Positions 29,460-41,125 are shown, numbered from the stretch's first letter. The stretch is 64,000 bases of DNA from Zelonia costaricensis (GCA_030849075.1 JASAOO010003561.1:1-64000); one strand, 5' to 3'. Numbers and translations: made by a program. The notes: a model not told the origin generated them from the sequence alone.

Positions 29460-32400
29460 TCTGTCTCCCCATTAGCCCTGCCGCAGAGTCGCACGCTCAC
29501 GTCGGCGCGTCCCTCCGCTTGTGTGTGCGCGTGTTTCGTTGATGTGTCCTGCGCTCCTCCCTCTTCAGCATGACAGATCGGACTCGACTCGACGGCTCAG
29601 ATCCGCAGACACGAGCGCGCACCCCTTTTTTTTTTGCCTTGACGGCTCCCCAGCGTTCGCTTGAGCACTGTTCCTTCCTCCCTTAACCCATTTCCTTCCC
29701 TTCTCACGCGTTGATCTCGCGTACTTCTTCTCCTGCTTTCCTGCTCCCGTTTCCCGTTCTTGACTTCTTTTTTTTTTGCGTGTGTCACTCTCTATTGTCT
29801 TGAGTTCCCTCTTCCACGCCGCCCGTGCTCGTGACGTCGCTCCACCACCACGCTGTCCTGCCGGGCTGGCACGTCCCCTCGGTCGTGCACTTGACGTCCC
29901 CTGTTTCCTTGTATGAGCGACAAGAGAACAGAAACGAAAATCACATGGTGCGTCTGTGGTCCTGTCCGACCACCAGACCACCGATCTGCGGAGCTCCGTC
30001 TCGGCTGTTTCTGTTTCTCTCTCGCCTTTCCTCTTCTTTCTCACGTCCTCGCCTTGCACGCACCGGTGCGCTGATGAGTGGGCGTGCACGGGGTGCGTGT
30101 TTGTGTCACGAGGCACCGTGCGGTTTCGTGGCCGCTGTTTGGTTGCTTGTTCTTCGTCTTGCCCGTGCGTGTCAGCCTCTCCGCGGCGGCGGCGGCGGCG
30201 CACGCACGCACGCACAACTCTCTTCCCTCTTTTTCTTTGCCCTTCTTTTTTTTTTCTTTCTTGAGCCTCAGCCTAACGCAAACTCCCTTCGTCCTCGATG
30301 TTATTTGTTTCTTTTCTTCTGCTGTGTCTGCATGTGACCTGCCTGACTCCAGTGACACCCACGCTGGCATGCAAAGGAGCGCAACGCGGGCTGTGCAAGA
30401 GGGCGCACGGGAACGGACTCCGGAGAAGAGGGGGGGGGAGGAGGAGGCGGGAATTGTAGGAGAAAAAGGACGGGAAGGGGGCTTGGCGAAACATGCGTGG
30501 AGCACTAAGAGTATAAACTCAAACGAAGCGCAAAAAAAAAAAAAACACAAAAGGAGAAGCACATCACTGTTGTACACCAAATAGTGGCTTCCAGCTCCCA
30601 TATTTCGCCCTCCCCGACCCTCTCACACGTCGTCCCCCTCTTCTCGTCACCCTCTCTCCCGTCTTGCATGCTGTGCCGCCGTGGCACACCGCGTCATGGA
30701 CTGCTTTGACCGTGCCGCCACTCACGCGCCCCCCTCCCCCTACGCTGTGCTCTAACTTCCTCTTTGACCCGTTTTTTTTGTTCTCAGCTTGATGTGCGTC
30801 GACGCTTTCGCCCCCCTTTCCACCTTTTCTTGTTTCTCACCTGTGTCGAAGTGAAGAGGTTCTTGTTGTCTTCTCCGTGCATGCGTTTTATCTGTGCTGA
30901 ACCACGGATACGTTCGCCATCCCTCCCCCCAAGCGCGTCCCCTTTTCTTCTTTGCCTTCTCGCGCGCTCTCCTCCCACCTGTACGCCATTCGCGCTGGTG
31001 CGGTCCACACCCACACCCACACAAAAGGGTCAAGGCCGGCCGTGCCACGCCTCAGAGACGCGAGGCGCTCTTCCCTTGTACCCCCTCTTCGCTCTGCCGT
31101 GGAGGCGGGAGGGGGGGGGTGAGGGGACGCCGCCGGGGGATGCAGTGGAGCAGGGACGTGGAGGCAGCTGTCGTTGCGTCCCTCCCAATGCTCGCTACCT
31201 CGATCGCCAAGCGTTTTCTTCGTTTTTCGTTTCTTGTCTTACTCGCCCCACGTGTGCTGGGTGTCTCACGTGGCCTTTTTTGCCTTGTTGTCGTTGACCG
31301 TCTTGACTTGTGTGGGCTGTGGTGTGGGTGCTGACGTGGGTGCCCTTGATTGTGTCTCGGTACGCGCGTGCGTACGTATGTCGGTGTCTACGGCATGTTT
31401 CGTTGTTGCCTTTTCTCAGTTGTGGCCGTGTGGTGGTACAGTTGCGTCGCTGGTTGTCGCCGTGTGTGCGCTTTGCGTCTTCTGTCTCTCGTCAGCCGCC
31501 TTTCCCTCTTTCCCTCCCCTGGTCTCCCTCCCCCTGCTCGCCGCGCGAGTGGGGTGGACGGGGGGGGGGCGCGTGGGGAGGGAGGGAGGGACCAGAGGGG
31601 GGGGGGAGAGCTGCGCGGATGTGCTGGTGACTCTCTCTTGTGGCCCGTCCAACCTGTGTGTGTGTGTGTCCCTTTGTCTTCCACCCGTGAACGCTGTTCG
31701 CCTTTCTATTTTTGCCTTGTGCCCTCTGCCCCCCTTCCCCCCCCCCTCGCGTTGCCGTTTGGACTTGCGCAACGCGGACTCGAAGAAGAAAACGACCAGC
31801 GAAGTTCACTTGAAGAAAGAAGAATACGATGGAGCTCCGAGGCAGTGGCGCGACGAGAGTGCGCGCGCCACCTTGCCACCCCTGCGTGATACTAACGAGC
31901 AAAGAGAAGGGGTTAGCGTACTCTCACGGGGGCGTACGCAAGAGCGGCTTGTCCGCTGTTTTCCCTTTTCGTGTTTCGCAAGTATGCGTGACGGTGTGCA
32001 CGTGCGCGGTGCGCACACGCGTGTAATGGCGTGTCTTGCAACAAGATTCCGCAGTTTCTTCCGGCCTGCAATGCGCGTCGTGTAAGCGCTTCGAACTGTT
32101 TTTTTTTGTCCAGAGTTGTTTGCTTGCCGGGGCGTGGTCGACTTTGCAGTCACTCATGCACCGCCCGCCGACTTCTCTTCTAGGCGGCTGGCTCTCCTCT
32201 CCCCCCTGCTTCTCTTGCCGCGTTGCAGCCCCTCAGCTGCAGCGTCGCGTGCGCCGCGTCCATCGCTGGGAGGGGGGGCTGGGAGGGGTGGGGAGGTAAG
32301 ATGGAAAGCGAAGGAGGTGGCATCGCCTCCTCCTTTTTTTGCCTTCTTTATTAAACGGTCGCAGCATAACGTTGGGATCACTTCATATATACATGGACGC

Positions 32401-33707
32401 CTCGAGCTCATCCAGCCGCGCGACAGGAGCGCTCCAGACGAAAAGAGAAGAACACAAAGAGGAGAGGGGCAGCAGCACCTGAACGCGAAGCTGCAGCTGG
32501 CCGTCGCGCACGCCGTGTCGTACTGCGAAGGGCGTCGCAGCGATTCCAGCAGAACAGACGTGCCGCAGTACTCCTGCTGGGCATCCCGTCACATGAGGTG
32601 GTCAGACGCGGTCTCCTACACTTGCCTTTCTCGTTGCCGCAGGTGCAGTGCTGTACGCAGGCGCCGAGGCTGAACTCGGCCAGCAGGTGAGAGAGGGACC
32701 GACAACGGTGGGCGTGCTCCTCTGCGGATGTGCGTCGTCTCGAAAAAAAAAAGCCGCAATAATGCGACGCTTTCACAGAAAGGTAGATCGATTCGAGCTC
32801 ACTGTGTTGGGGAGAGGGATGCGTGCTTCCCCCAAAGCGCATTCTATGCACCTCACGACTCTGCCTCCTTTTCATTATGTACCGCCTTCCACTCCTGCAT
32901 ACACTGGTCCCACCTCCCTTCCCCCCCGTCACATCAACACCGCGCATCCTCACAACCCCCTTTTTCTTTTTGCGGGTCTGCGCATCGTAGCACAACAGCG
33001 GAGCGAGCAATCACCCCACCCCCTCTTGCAGCACCGTAGCGTTTCAAGTGCTGAAAGACCGCCCACCCACCCTCTCCCGTGCAACGCTCGCTTCCGTGCG
33101 GCGCGCTGTGCGTGTGTGCGCGCGTGTTTGTGTGTATGGGTGTGTGCGTGCGTGTGTTCTTCACTGTCGTTCTCCTCGTCGCCGCCAGCCCATAAGCTCT
33201 TACTCTTTTTAGCTCTCCACCTCCTTCACCCCCTCCCCCGCTTCTCTCCGGCCTCCTCACCCCACTCGCCAACTTGGGCGACCGTGCCTGTAGTAGACCC
33301 CCCAACACTCACACACACACACACGTACACAAGCGGAGTCGCGTAGCGCTTTGCCCCACCGCACTTTAGGAACGCAACCAACGCGAGAAACGCAGCGTCG
33401 GCTTCCCCCCTTGAGGAAACAACATTAGCATCAACAACTCCAAACTCCTCCCCTCCCACTGCTTTGCTGTGTCGCACTTTTCTCGTAGCAGTTTTATCAC
33501 GGCGCACATCCCCTGCCCTCTTTCCTTCGTCTCGTCGCGTATTGCGCGCCGTCTCTCCACGAACACCGTAGCGTAGTGTAGTTTTAGTGAGGCAAGCTCA
33601 ACCCTCCTCCTCCTCCTCGCGCCTGCATCGGATGGGAGTCGACTTGCCGGCTTGATCTTCTAGCTCACCCTCGACCTCTTCTCTTTTCCCTCTTCCTCTC
33701 TGCATCG

Positions 33708-34640
33708 ATGCTGCGTCGTGCCTCCGCGGCGGCCGCGACGGCGCTTGTGGGCGGCGTCGTTGTCGGCAGCCCCGCCACGCCGGTGTCGTCGTCGCCGTGT
33801 GTGACGCCGCGCCGCACCGGCCTCGTCGTGCACACGCCAAAGGCGGATGTGCAGACGGGTCGCTTCCAGTTCATGGACCAGTACAACGAGTTCCGCAACC
33901 GATCAGGCCGCGTGCCGGACTACTACGTTGACAAGTACCGCAAGACGTACTGGCGCATCGACGAGTACATCCGCCGCGCGGAGAACTACCTGCAGTCGCA
34001 GGGCTTCTTCTACCTCCCGACGCTGGAGTTCCCGTGGTACAAGGGGTGCATGCCGCTCATGTCCTCGTACCAGATCCGCCTGCACTACAGTCGCCACCAC
34101 CGCGCGTACGTGGAGAAGCTGAACCAGCTCATCGAGGGCACCCCCCTCTACGGCCTGCACCTCGACGAGATCATCGTCAAGAGCTCGACCGACCCGCAGC
34201 TCACGGGGGTCTACAACAACGCGGCGCAGCACTACAACCACTGCTTCTTCTGGAAGTGCATCCAGCCGTACGGCAGCAACATCCCACCCGACCTGTCCGC
34301 CGCGGTGTGCGCGCAGTACGGCTCTGTCGAGGCCTTCGAGAAGCAGTTCGTCACCGCCGCGCAGAACCTGTTCGGCAGTGGGTGGGTGTACTGGGTGTAC
34401 GACAAGAAGGCCAACGCGTTCGACATCATGTCGTACAGCAATGCCGGCTGCCCGCTGACCAACTACAACCTCGTGCCGCTGCTGTGCGTCGATGTCTGGG
34501 AGCACGCGTACTACGTCGACTACGAAAACCGCCGCCCTGAGTATCTCAGCAAGTTCTTTGACGTGGTGGACTGGCACTGGGCTGAGCGGCACTGGAAGCG
34601 CGCCACGGGCCAGGAGTACAACGAGATGAAGTACTCGTAG
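33708..34640 (+). CDS. Fe/Mn superoxide dismutase-family protein, mitochondrial (SOD or SOD-like mitoribosomal protein)
   Basis: 310 aa, about 110 longer than a usual Fe-SOD. Residues 1-40 look like a mitochondrial presequence (MLRRASAAAATALVGG). Residues 50-115 are an extra N-terminal segment not found in ordinary SODs. The SOD fold follows, with all four metal ligands apparently kept: H126 (LHYSRHH), H178 (NAAQHYNH), D262 and H266 (VDVWEHAYY). Tyr134, Gln174 and FGSGW (222-226) are also present; Gln174 is the Fe-SOD-type position. It could detoxify superoxide in the mitochondrion. SOD-like proteins are also structural subunits of mitochondrial small ribosomal subunits (mS42/mS43), and the extension here fits that role better. 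The start is the first ATG after a C/T-rich tract. Confidence 0.85.
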   Translation: MLRRASAAAATALVGGVVVGSPATPVSSSPCVTPRRTGLVVHTPKADVQTGRFQFMDQYNEFRNRSGRVPDYYVDKYRKTYWRIDEYIRRAENYLQSQGFFYLPTLEFPWYKGCMPLMSSYQIRLHYSRHHRAYVEKLNQLIEGTPLYGLHLDEIIVKSSTDPQLTGVYNNAAQHYNHCFFWKCIQPYGSNIPPDLSAAVCAQYGSVEAFEKQFVTAAQNLFGSGWVYWVYDKKANAFDIMSYSNAGCPLTNYNLVPLLCVDVWEHAYYVDYENRRPEYLSKFFDVVDWHWAERHWKRATGQEYNEMKYS

Positions 34641-35216
34641 GCGTGTCCTCCCACCAATTCGCTGCGTTCTAGATGCGCAAAGCTACTCGACCGGGACAGC
34701 GCCTCAGCGGCCGCGTCGGCCGCTCCGGTTTCATCTGCCGGCACGAGGTACGTGCTTTGTCGCGTGGGTATGTGTGTGTGTGTGTGTATGTCGGCGCGGC
34801 GCGTCTTACCTTGTCGCGCGCGTTGTCGGTGCGTAGCTTTTCCTTCTCGAGTGTCTGTGGCGTAGTTCGGTTGTATGTGTGTGTGTGCCCTCGTGGCCCC
34901 GCAGCTCTTTGCGTGTTTTCCGCTTCATGCGCCGCCCCTCCCCGATACCCCCCCCCTTTTCCTGGTGTGCCGTCCCCTCCCTGCACCTGTCCGGCGTATG
35001 GGGGAGGGCGCGTCACAAGTTGAGAGACAAGCACCGAACCGCGCGATGTGTGCACGAAGAGGGAGCGGACCGATTCTTGTGTTTCCAGCGAGGTGCAGGA
35101 GGCCTATTGACTGGGCATGCCGCTGCGTGTAGCGTCTCTCCTTCAGCGCGTGCGTACATCCACTCAAAGCGGCGACAGTATGAAGAGCGCGGGGATGCAA
35201 TTGCCATATAACCGAC

Positions 35217-35240
35217 GGCGGTGCGGCTCTGTGCACCGCC
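35217..35240 (+). other. perfect 8-bp hairpin
   Basis: GGCGGTGC (35217-35224) and GCACCGCC (35233-35240) are exact inverted repeats around an 8-nt loop, in a non-low-complexity part of the spacer. Confidence 0.6.
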
Positions 35241-36351
35241 AAGGAGTGACACCAGCAGAGTGAGTTGCCACCGACTCGCTGGCGCACGCGCGAGATGCAA
35301 TGGACACGTGCAGCTGTCGGCGGCATCACTGGAACGGACGCAGCGAGCGGCGGAGTAGCGCGGGGAGACTTCCCTAAAAACCGCGGTGGAGCTCTACGTT
35401 TGGAGGAGGGAGATGACGGGGAGAGATGGGGGGGGGGACAGAAGGCGCGCTGGCGTGCAGCCCCCTGCGCTGCGGTGCGTGTCGCCGCCACTCTGTCAAC
35501 CCCCCACTTCGTTTTGTGCTGTCTCTTTCCGCAGTGACACGCTGAGCTGCACTCATTTCCTCTGTTTCTCCCTCTTGGTCTGATGTTTGCGGTCCACTCC
35601 CCCGCCACAGGTACGACACTCCTCAGCCACACTCGCGCGTTGGCCGCAGGGATTGAGCACGGTTTGCCTCGTGTTGCACACGTGCTGTAGGAAGCAACGC
35701 ATATCTGTGAAATCGGGCATCTCGTCGTCTCGAGTACAGCGGGCATTGGTCTCCACCTTGAGACACACGTCTCTGCGCCCCACTACAAACACAAACACAC
35801 ACACACGCACACACACCAGCACGTAAAAGAACACAGGCATCGCCACGCCACCGGTCGCCCAGTTCGCTCGAGGGCTTTTCTTCTCATTCTCTCAGCCCTG
35901 CTGTGCAAGCGCGTGAGTCTGTGTGTGCGTTCGTGTGGGCTCCAGTAGAACTGTAGTAGCATAGCACAGCCTCTTCGTCGCGCACGCCTCGAACACTATA
36001 GGCACAAGCAGCTTTACGGGTATCGTTGACTCGGTGAAAGCTGCCGTCATCGCCCCCCCCCCCCTCCCTCCCCCCAGCGCGACGACACACTCGTCCTCTC
36101 CCGTTTTCTTCTTGTAGTAGCCAGGGCCGAAAAACACATCTCGCGAAAGGCGGGGGCGGGGACGTTCGAGTCGCGTGTCGCCTGACAGACGCTTTCGTTT
36201 GATTAGAAGTGAACGTGCCGCTGTCCAAGGAAGCGCAAAAAAAAAAAAAGAAGGCCCTCGCACAGACACGCGCTGACCAACGGGGGTGTTGCCGTTGAGC
36301 TGTTTCTTGTTGCACTCTCGTGCGGTGTGCGTGCGTCTGCAAGTCACCCTG

Positions 36352-36376
36352 CTTCCCCACTTCGTTCTTGTTTTAG
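36352..36376 (+). promoter_or_regulatory. polypyrimidine tract and AG, candidate trans-splice acceptor
   Basis: CTTCCCCACTTCGTTCTTG followed by TTTTAG, with AG at 36375-36376 only 44 nt before the ATG. It is a compact, textbook-like acceptor. Confidence 0.6.
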
Positions 36377-36419
36377 CGTTCCACCTGCCTTGTGTCGCGG
36401 TAGTACCCCTTGAGGCACG

Positions 36420-37331
36420 ATGATGCGGCGTAGCGCCCTCCTGCTCAGCGGCGGCATGGTGGAGTACCACGAGTGGCAACTTCATGAGCCGCTGCTGCAG
36501 AACTACGAGGGCTGGCGCATCCTGGACAACCCCAAGTACGCCCAGAAGTCGGATGCGTACGTGTACGACATCATGGGCAGTGTCCGCCACCTCGACCCTA
36601 TCATCGACGACCCGCGGCTGACGCACAAGCAGCGCGTGTGCCGCCTCTACCGGTGGTCGCTAAAGGAGATCCAGATGTGGCTGGTCCAGCTCAACGCACA
36701 CAAATTCAACCTCGTCTACAAGGTGATCCGGCGGCGCTTTGAGAAGTACCGCTACGTCACAGACCCGGCGACGTGCGACATGATGGTGCGGCAGACGCAG
36801 AAGTACTTGCGCGACAACGCCAACTTCCACTTTTTGCGCCGCAACAACTCGTCCCCGTGGAGCACGTACACGCTGGCGAACCCGATGTTCCACCCGGACA
36901 ACTCCCTCGTGTACGACCACTGGACCCACCCCGAGGTCATGTGGTACGACGACGCGAAGCTGCATCGGTGGACGGCGCACCACCCCCTCTACGCGGGCCC
37001 GGGAGAGGCATCGGAGCGGTTCGGCGACATGGACGCGTCTCCGCACGTGCGCGGGCTGATTTGGGTCATGTTCTCCGCCATGTTTGCCTGGTGCCTCTAC
37101 CAGCTGCTGGGCGGCCCGTCACTGCGCAATGACAAGCACTTTGAAGAGTGGACGAAGCAGTTTGACGAGAACCTCGCCGGCGCCCTCTACGCTGAGGAGC
37201 GCAACTCACGCTCGCGGAGCAGCATGCTGCGTGGGGACTGGGACCGTATCATGGGCTTCCCAGCGCCACCCGACGGCTACTATCGCAACAACCTGTCCGT
37301 GGTGGACAAGCGCAACTACCCCGCTTCATGA
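36420..37331 (+). CDS. NDUFB9: NDUFB9-like LYR subunit of mitochondrial complex I
   Basis: 303 aa. LTHKQRVCRLYRWSLKEIQM (67-86) carries the LYR motif at 76-78, and the following helices (MWLVQ...NLVYKVIRRRFEKYR) match the layout of NDUFB9/B22: LT-H-x-Q-x-V-x-RLY, then a W, then R-x-RFE. Human NDUFB9 is about 179 aa and has no membrane span; here a clear hydrophobic segment lies at about 210-230 (VRGLIWVMFSAMFAWCLYQL), followed by a 70-residue charged tail. Family members bind the acyl carrier protein on complex I, at the mitochondrial inner membrane. Two adjacent ATGs (36420, 36423) make the exact start uncertain by one residue. No classical presequence is obvious. Alternative: another LYR protein of the respiratory chain. 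Confidence 0.75.
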   Translation: MMRRSALLLSGGMVEYHEWQLHEPLLQNYEGWRILDNPKYAQKSDAYVYDIMGSVRHLDPIIDDPRLTHKQRVCRLYRWSLKEIQMWLVQLNAHKFNLVYKVIRRRFEKYRYVTDPATCDMMVRQTQKYLRDNANFHFLRRNNSSPWSTYTLANPMFHPDNSLVYDHWTHPEVMWYDDAKLHRWTAHHPLYAGPGEASERFGDMDASPHVRGLIWVMFSAMFAWCLYQLLGGPSLRNDKHFEEWTKQFDENLAGALYAEERNSRSRSSMLRGDWDRIMGFPAPPDGYYRNNLSVVDKRNYPAS

Positions 37332-39133
37332 TGCGGTGAGGCAAGGGGCGTGCTCGCCGGAGGTGCCATGGCAGTGCTGTTGTGCGCCGGCCAGTTTCCA
37401 TGTTGGGCGTGCGATCGTGTGCGACTCTCTCTCGTTATCTTTCTTCTTTCCCTCTGGCGGCGCCTTTTCCTTGTCACTCTCTCTCTCCGTGCGTGTGCGT
37501 GTGCGTGCATTCAGCGAAGGCTCATCAACGAGTATACCAAATCAACCAACAATGGGAGCGCTTCAGTGGCGCATGCGAGGCTGCGAAGGAGCGCGCACGT
37601 GCGTGTGAAAAGGCTGGACTGTGCGCGACGCGGAAGTGCTGAGCCTCTAATGGTCTGCGGAGGCTTTAGCGTGCGGGATGGCGTCCGCCGCACACTTCCC
37701 CGTCTCGCAAGCCTCCATCACGGTGACGAAGCGTGCTGGGGTCGTTGACCTCCGCCGTGCGCAACGAGACAGCACAGCTCGCTGCCATGGTTCGCGTTGA
37801 CATGCCCCGCGTCAGTGCGCTGTAGCCACCTGCTTGACTCCGTGAGTTTCACCCCTGTAGTTGCACCCCTTCCACCCTCCCTCCTCCCGTCGCCTTCTCT
37901 TCCGCTCCCTATGCCCTCCACGCACTCCCCCGGCACGCTTCACACGACGGCTGCCACTGTACGGCGACCACCATTGCGAAGAGCTCGCCAGAGCTGCGAC
38001 GCCCTAACACCTCCTGTCCTTCCTTCGTTTCGAGTGCCTTGTGTGCTTTGCCCGGCTCTCTCTGCTGCCACCGTCGACCGTCGGCTCCGCAGAACCCGAG
38101 TCCCTTCCTCTCTCCTCCGCTCTCCTAGACAACAAAAGAGCTTCTGCACGACGTGCCTCGCGCTCCGTGCTGCCGGCTCCCATTCTTCCCTCTCCCCCCT
38201 TCCGGGCCGTGCACAACAAACAGGTTGAACAGCAGTCGAGTACTGTCACCACCCGACTTGTTCGACCTCGAACGGCGCGGGTCTTGTCGCCACCCCATCG
38301 GACACAACAAGGTTTTTTCAAACTGCACCACCCCCACTCCATCCCGCCCGCCCGTCTCTCTCTTCCCGCACGCCTACATCATCTCCATTGCTTCGCTTGC
38401 TCTCCTTTTCCTTTTCTCGCTTCTCTCTTCTCGCCTCATCATTGCCCGCACAGGACCGTCGCCGTCCCCTGTCCCCCCCTCCCCCCCGCCCGACCCCAGT
38501 CCTGGCTGCGACCACCTCGGATCGCTCGCCGTTGCCGCCGTGCCCTCTTCCCGCCTCGCCTCCTCCCTCGCTCTGCACGCCTCCGCAACGCGTTGATCCT
38601 CGTGCTTGTGCCTCTGTCTTCTCTCGCATCTCTCTCGGTTCTCTAGAAAAGGCGCCCGCCTCACTCACACGCGAAGGCTGTCACGGCACGCGCGCCTCAC
38701 ACATCCCCCCCTTCCCTCTCCCTCGCCTCGAGGTCTTGTCCTGAGCACCTCCGCGCGTGCGCCTTTGCTTCGCTTTCGCCTCTTGTACCAGCCCCTCGCC
38801 CCCCCCCTATTCGCTCCTCCCCCCCGCACCCTCCCTTCCCCCACCCTCCCGACGCACACCCACCCTGCCACGGTGAGTTTCGCGGGCATCGCACGCGTCG
38901 CTGCACACTTCGTCCTTTCCCTCTTCGTTCTCACGCCGCGCTGTTGCTGCCCCCGGGAGCTCCGCTAGATCTCCGCCCCGCCCGCTTCTCGTCTTGTCTG
39001 GCATCCGCCGCTTCTGTTTTCGCTTGACGTCGTGTCCTCACTTGATCGCCATCGCCCAAGTGGCCCTTTCTCTCCGGTGCGTTCCCCTCCTCCATCCCCT
39101 CTCCCCCCTCTCGCACCCGCTGACGTCAGCGTC
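37332..39133 (+). other. intergenic region with long pyrimidine tracts
   Basis: No gene. From about 37860 to 38840 the sense strand is strongly C/T-rich with C-runs (38474-38486, 38800-38825). Closest tract to the next ATG is at 39064-39110, with AG at 39127-39128. A short perfect inverted repeat (GTTCGA/TCGAAC, 38260-38273) is present. ORFs in the region are Pro/Ser/Arg-rich shadows. Confidence 0.65.
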
Positions 39134-41125
39134 ATGAGCCAGTACACCGTGAGCAGCAGCGAGAGCAGCTCCTTCTGCACGAACCCGACGGCGCACGGTG
39201 GCCCTGTGCACGCCGAGTCCGTCGTGGTGAGCGTCAGCAAGCGCACCCGCACACGGCCCTCGAACGGGTCGGCGGCCCACGCGAGCGATGCCGCCAGCGA
39301 CGCCGCCGACAGCGCCAGCACCCCCACGCGGCCCTCACAGTCCAGCAAGGCCGCACCGACGCACGAGTCCCCGTCCATGACGATCCGCCGCGTCCCTGTC
39401 GACTACTCGCAGCGCATGGAGGACCAGAGGGCGCGCAGTAGTGCGCTCGAGCGGTACAAGATGCTCGTCCGTGGCAACCGCCTCGTCGACAGTGGGGCCA
39501 CCTCGCCGAACCCCGTAAAGGCGCGCGAGACAACCCCCGCTGCGGCGTCGCAGACCCGCGGTGCCACCGCATCCGCGCTGCGCGAGTCCGTCGTGAGTGA
39601 TGACTCGGACGGGGAGGCGGCGGGGCCGACGCGGCTGTCGCTGCCCCGCCGAAGCCCCGGCACGGCGCCGGCTGCCACGTCCACGTCGCCCACCTCGCGG
39701 CGCGTGCGTGCGCCGCGGTCTCAGCAGCAGCAGCAGCGCCGCACCGCCTCCTTCGAGTCCTCGCCGGTGTCCCTTTCGGTCTCGATGGAGCGCCCCGGTA
39801 CCCACCGTGCGGAGGCGCCTGGCCTCGACAGCTCCCCCGCCCCCGTGGTGCCGCAGCTCAACCTCGCCAACGCACGCCCCACCGTCTCGCCCTCGCAGCA
39901 CGTGCCCCGCGCCGCCACGGCCCCGCTCGACGACGACAGCGAGACGGAGGAGGGGGACGACGACGACGACGACGAGGACGACGGCGCCGTCGCGTACGTT
40001 GCGCCGGAGCTCACTCAGCCGTTCCGCACCTCCAGCGCACGCCGGCGCGGCACGGTGCGGCCCGACTACGAGCCGGTGACGGCACGCGATCGGCCGCTGC
40101 TGCAGGCCAGCGGTGGCTCCGCGAGTGCCGCCGCTGCTGTCGGCGCGCTGACGTCGCCGTCGCAGCCGCGGCCGCGCTCGCAGCCGCGGCAGAGCGCCAG
40201 CGCCACGACGCGCCGCACCGGTCGGCCAGCGCCGGGCAGCAACCAGTCCACGCCGCGCCGCAACAGCGCTCCCGGCAAGAGCCCCGGCCAGCCCAGCCCC
40301 CCCGCTGCCCTGGTGACGGCGCCGTCGCAGGCGAGCACGGTGGACGAGGAGCACCCCGCCCCACCCACCTCCCGCGGCGTCGTGGCGGAGCTCTTCCCAG
40401 ACCACGAGGGCGCCAACGCACACGGCGTGGCGGCAGCGGGAGGAGAGGAGGGCGAGGGTCTCGTCGCCTCCTCTCGCGCCGGAGGTGCCGCGTCGGCGCA
40501 CTCGGCCGCGCAGCAGCAGCGGCAGCAGCGGCAGCAGGGTGTGGCGCTGGCGGGCAGCAAGGCGGCCTTCTGGCTCCGCCCCTCGACCGCCATGTACGAA
40601 ATGACGGCCAGCATTGCGGCTAAGCGCAAGGACTACAGCAGCGAGGGCAGCGGCAGCCAGCGCACGAGCCCCATGCGCCGCTCGGCCCGCCCGCACGCCG
40701 CGGCAGCGACCAGCTCCGGCACGGCCAGCAGCATGGGCACTCCGCGCGGGCGGCCCTCGACCACGGGCGCCGCCGCTGGGGCTGCGGCAGCAGAGGACCG
40801 GCCGCGCTTCACGACTCACCTCAGCTCCACCGACCGCGCGCGGTACGAGGAGGTGCCTGCGACCCCGTCGTCGGCGTCGAGCACGTACGCCGACATCTTC
40901 GCCACGCGCCAGTCCATACAGCACATGAGCGTCTCGAACCGACCGAGCCAGCACCTGCCCGCCGCCGCGGCTACCAACGGCCACCCCGGGCCGACCTTGT
41001 CCGCGCAGCCGCGCGCGGTGCCCAGGATCGACGCGCCGCGCGGTCTGGTGGAGTGGCGGCCCAGCACGCTGTCGCGCCTCAGCAGCAACCCGGTCGTCTC
41101 GACCGCCGCGTCAGAGGAGCGGCAG

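Larger units (their letters stand above)
27298..33707 (+). other. 6.4-kb gap without a convincing gene
   Basis: The longest non-coding stretch here. It is pyrimidine- and T-rich on the sense strand from about 27750 to 32350, with TG runs, (CCT)n, T-runs (29628-29636, 29768-29777) and A-runs (27550, 30531-30545, 32740). A denser, protein-like stretch at 28805-29030 is open but has no early ATG. ORFs such as 31174-32085 (303 codons) are Cys/Val/Phe/Ser-rich and follow the repeats. Pyrimidine tracts at 33600-33619 and 33672-33698 lead to the ATG at 33708. It may be a very long 3' UTR, an extra RNA gene, or a divergent gene. Confidence 0.6.
34641..36419 (+). other. intergenic region with GC-rich hairpin and antisense Cys-rich ORF
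   Basis: TG runs at about 34768-34790, then a non-repetitive island at 35030-35370 that contains a perfect hairpin (listed separately). An antisense ORF at 35846-35553 encodes a Cys-rich peptide and is treated as a curiosity. A poly(A) run lies at 36238-36249. The last 70 nt form the acceptor region of the next gene. Confidence 0.6.

Noticed and set aside
31174..32085. 303-codon + strand ORF in the 6.4-kb gap
   Set aside because: Cys/Val/Phe/Ser-rich composition follows TG- and CT-rich DNA, with no third-position GC bias.
36180..36250. Poly(A) run as the tail of a retroposon
   Set aside because: A-runs of 10-14 nt occur at many spacers (27550, 30531, 32740, 43643, 44010) and no shared upstream sequence or target-site duplication was seen.
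39335..40984. 549-codon antisense ORF opposite the zinc-finger protein gene
   Set aside because: Shadow of the GC-rich sense frame; Arg/Gly/Ala-rich with no motif.
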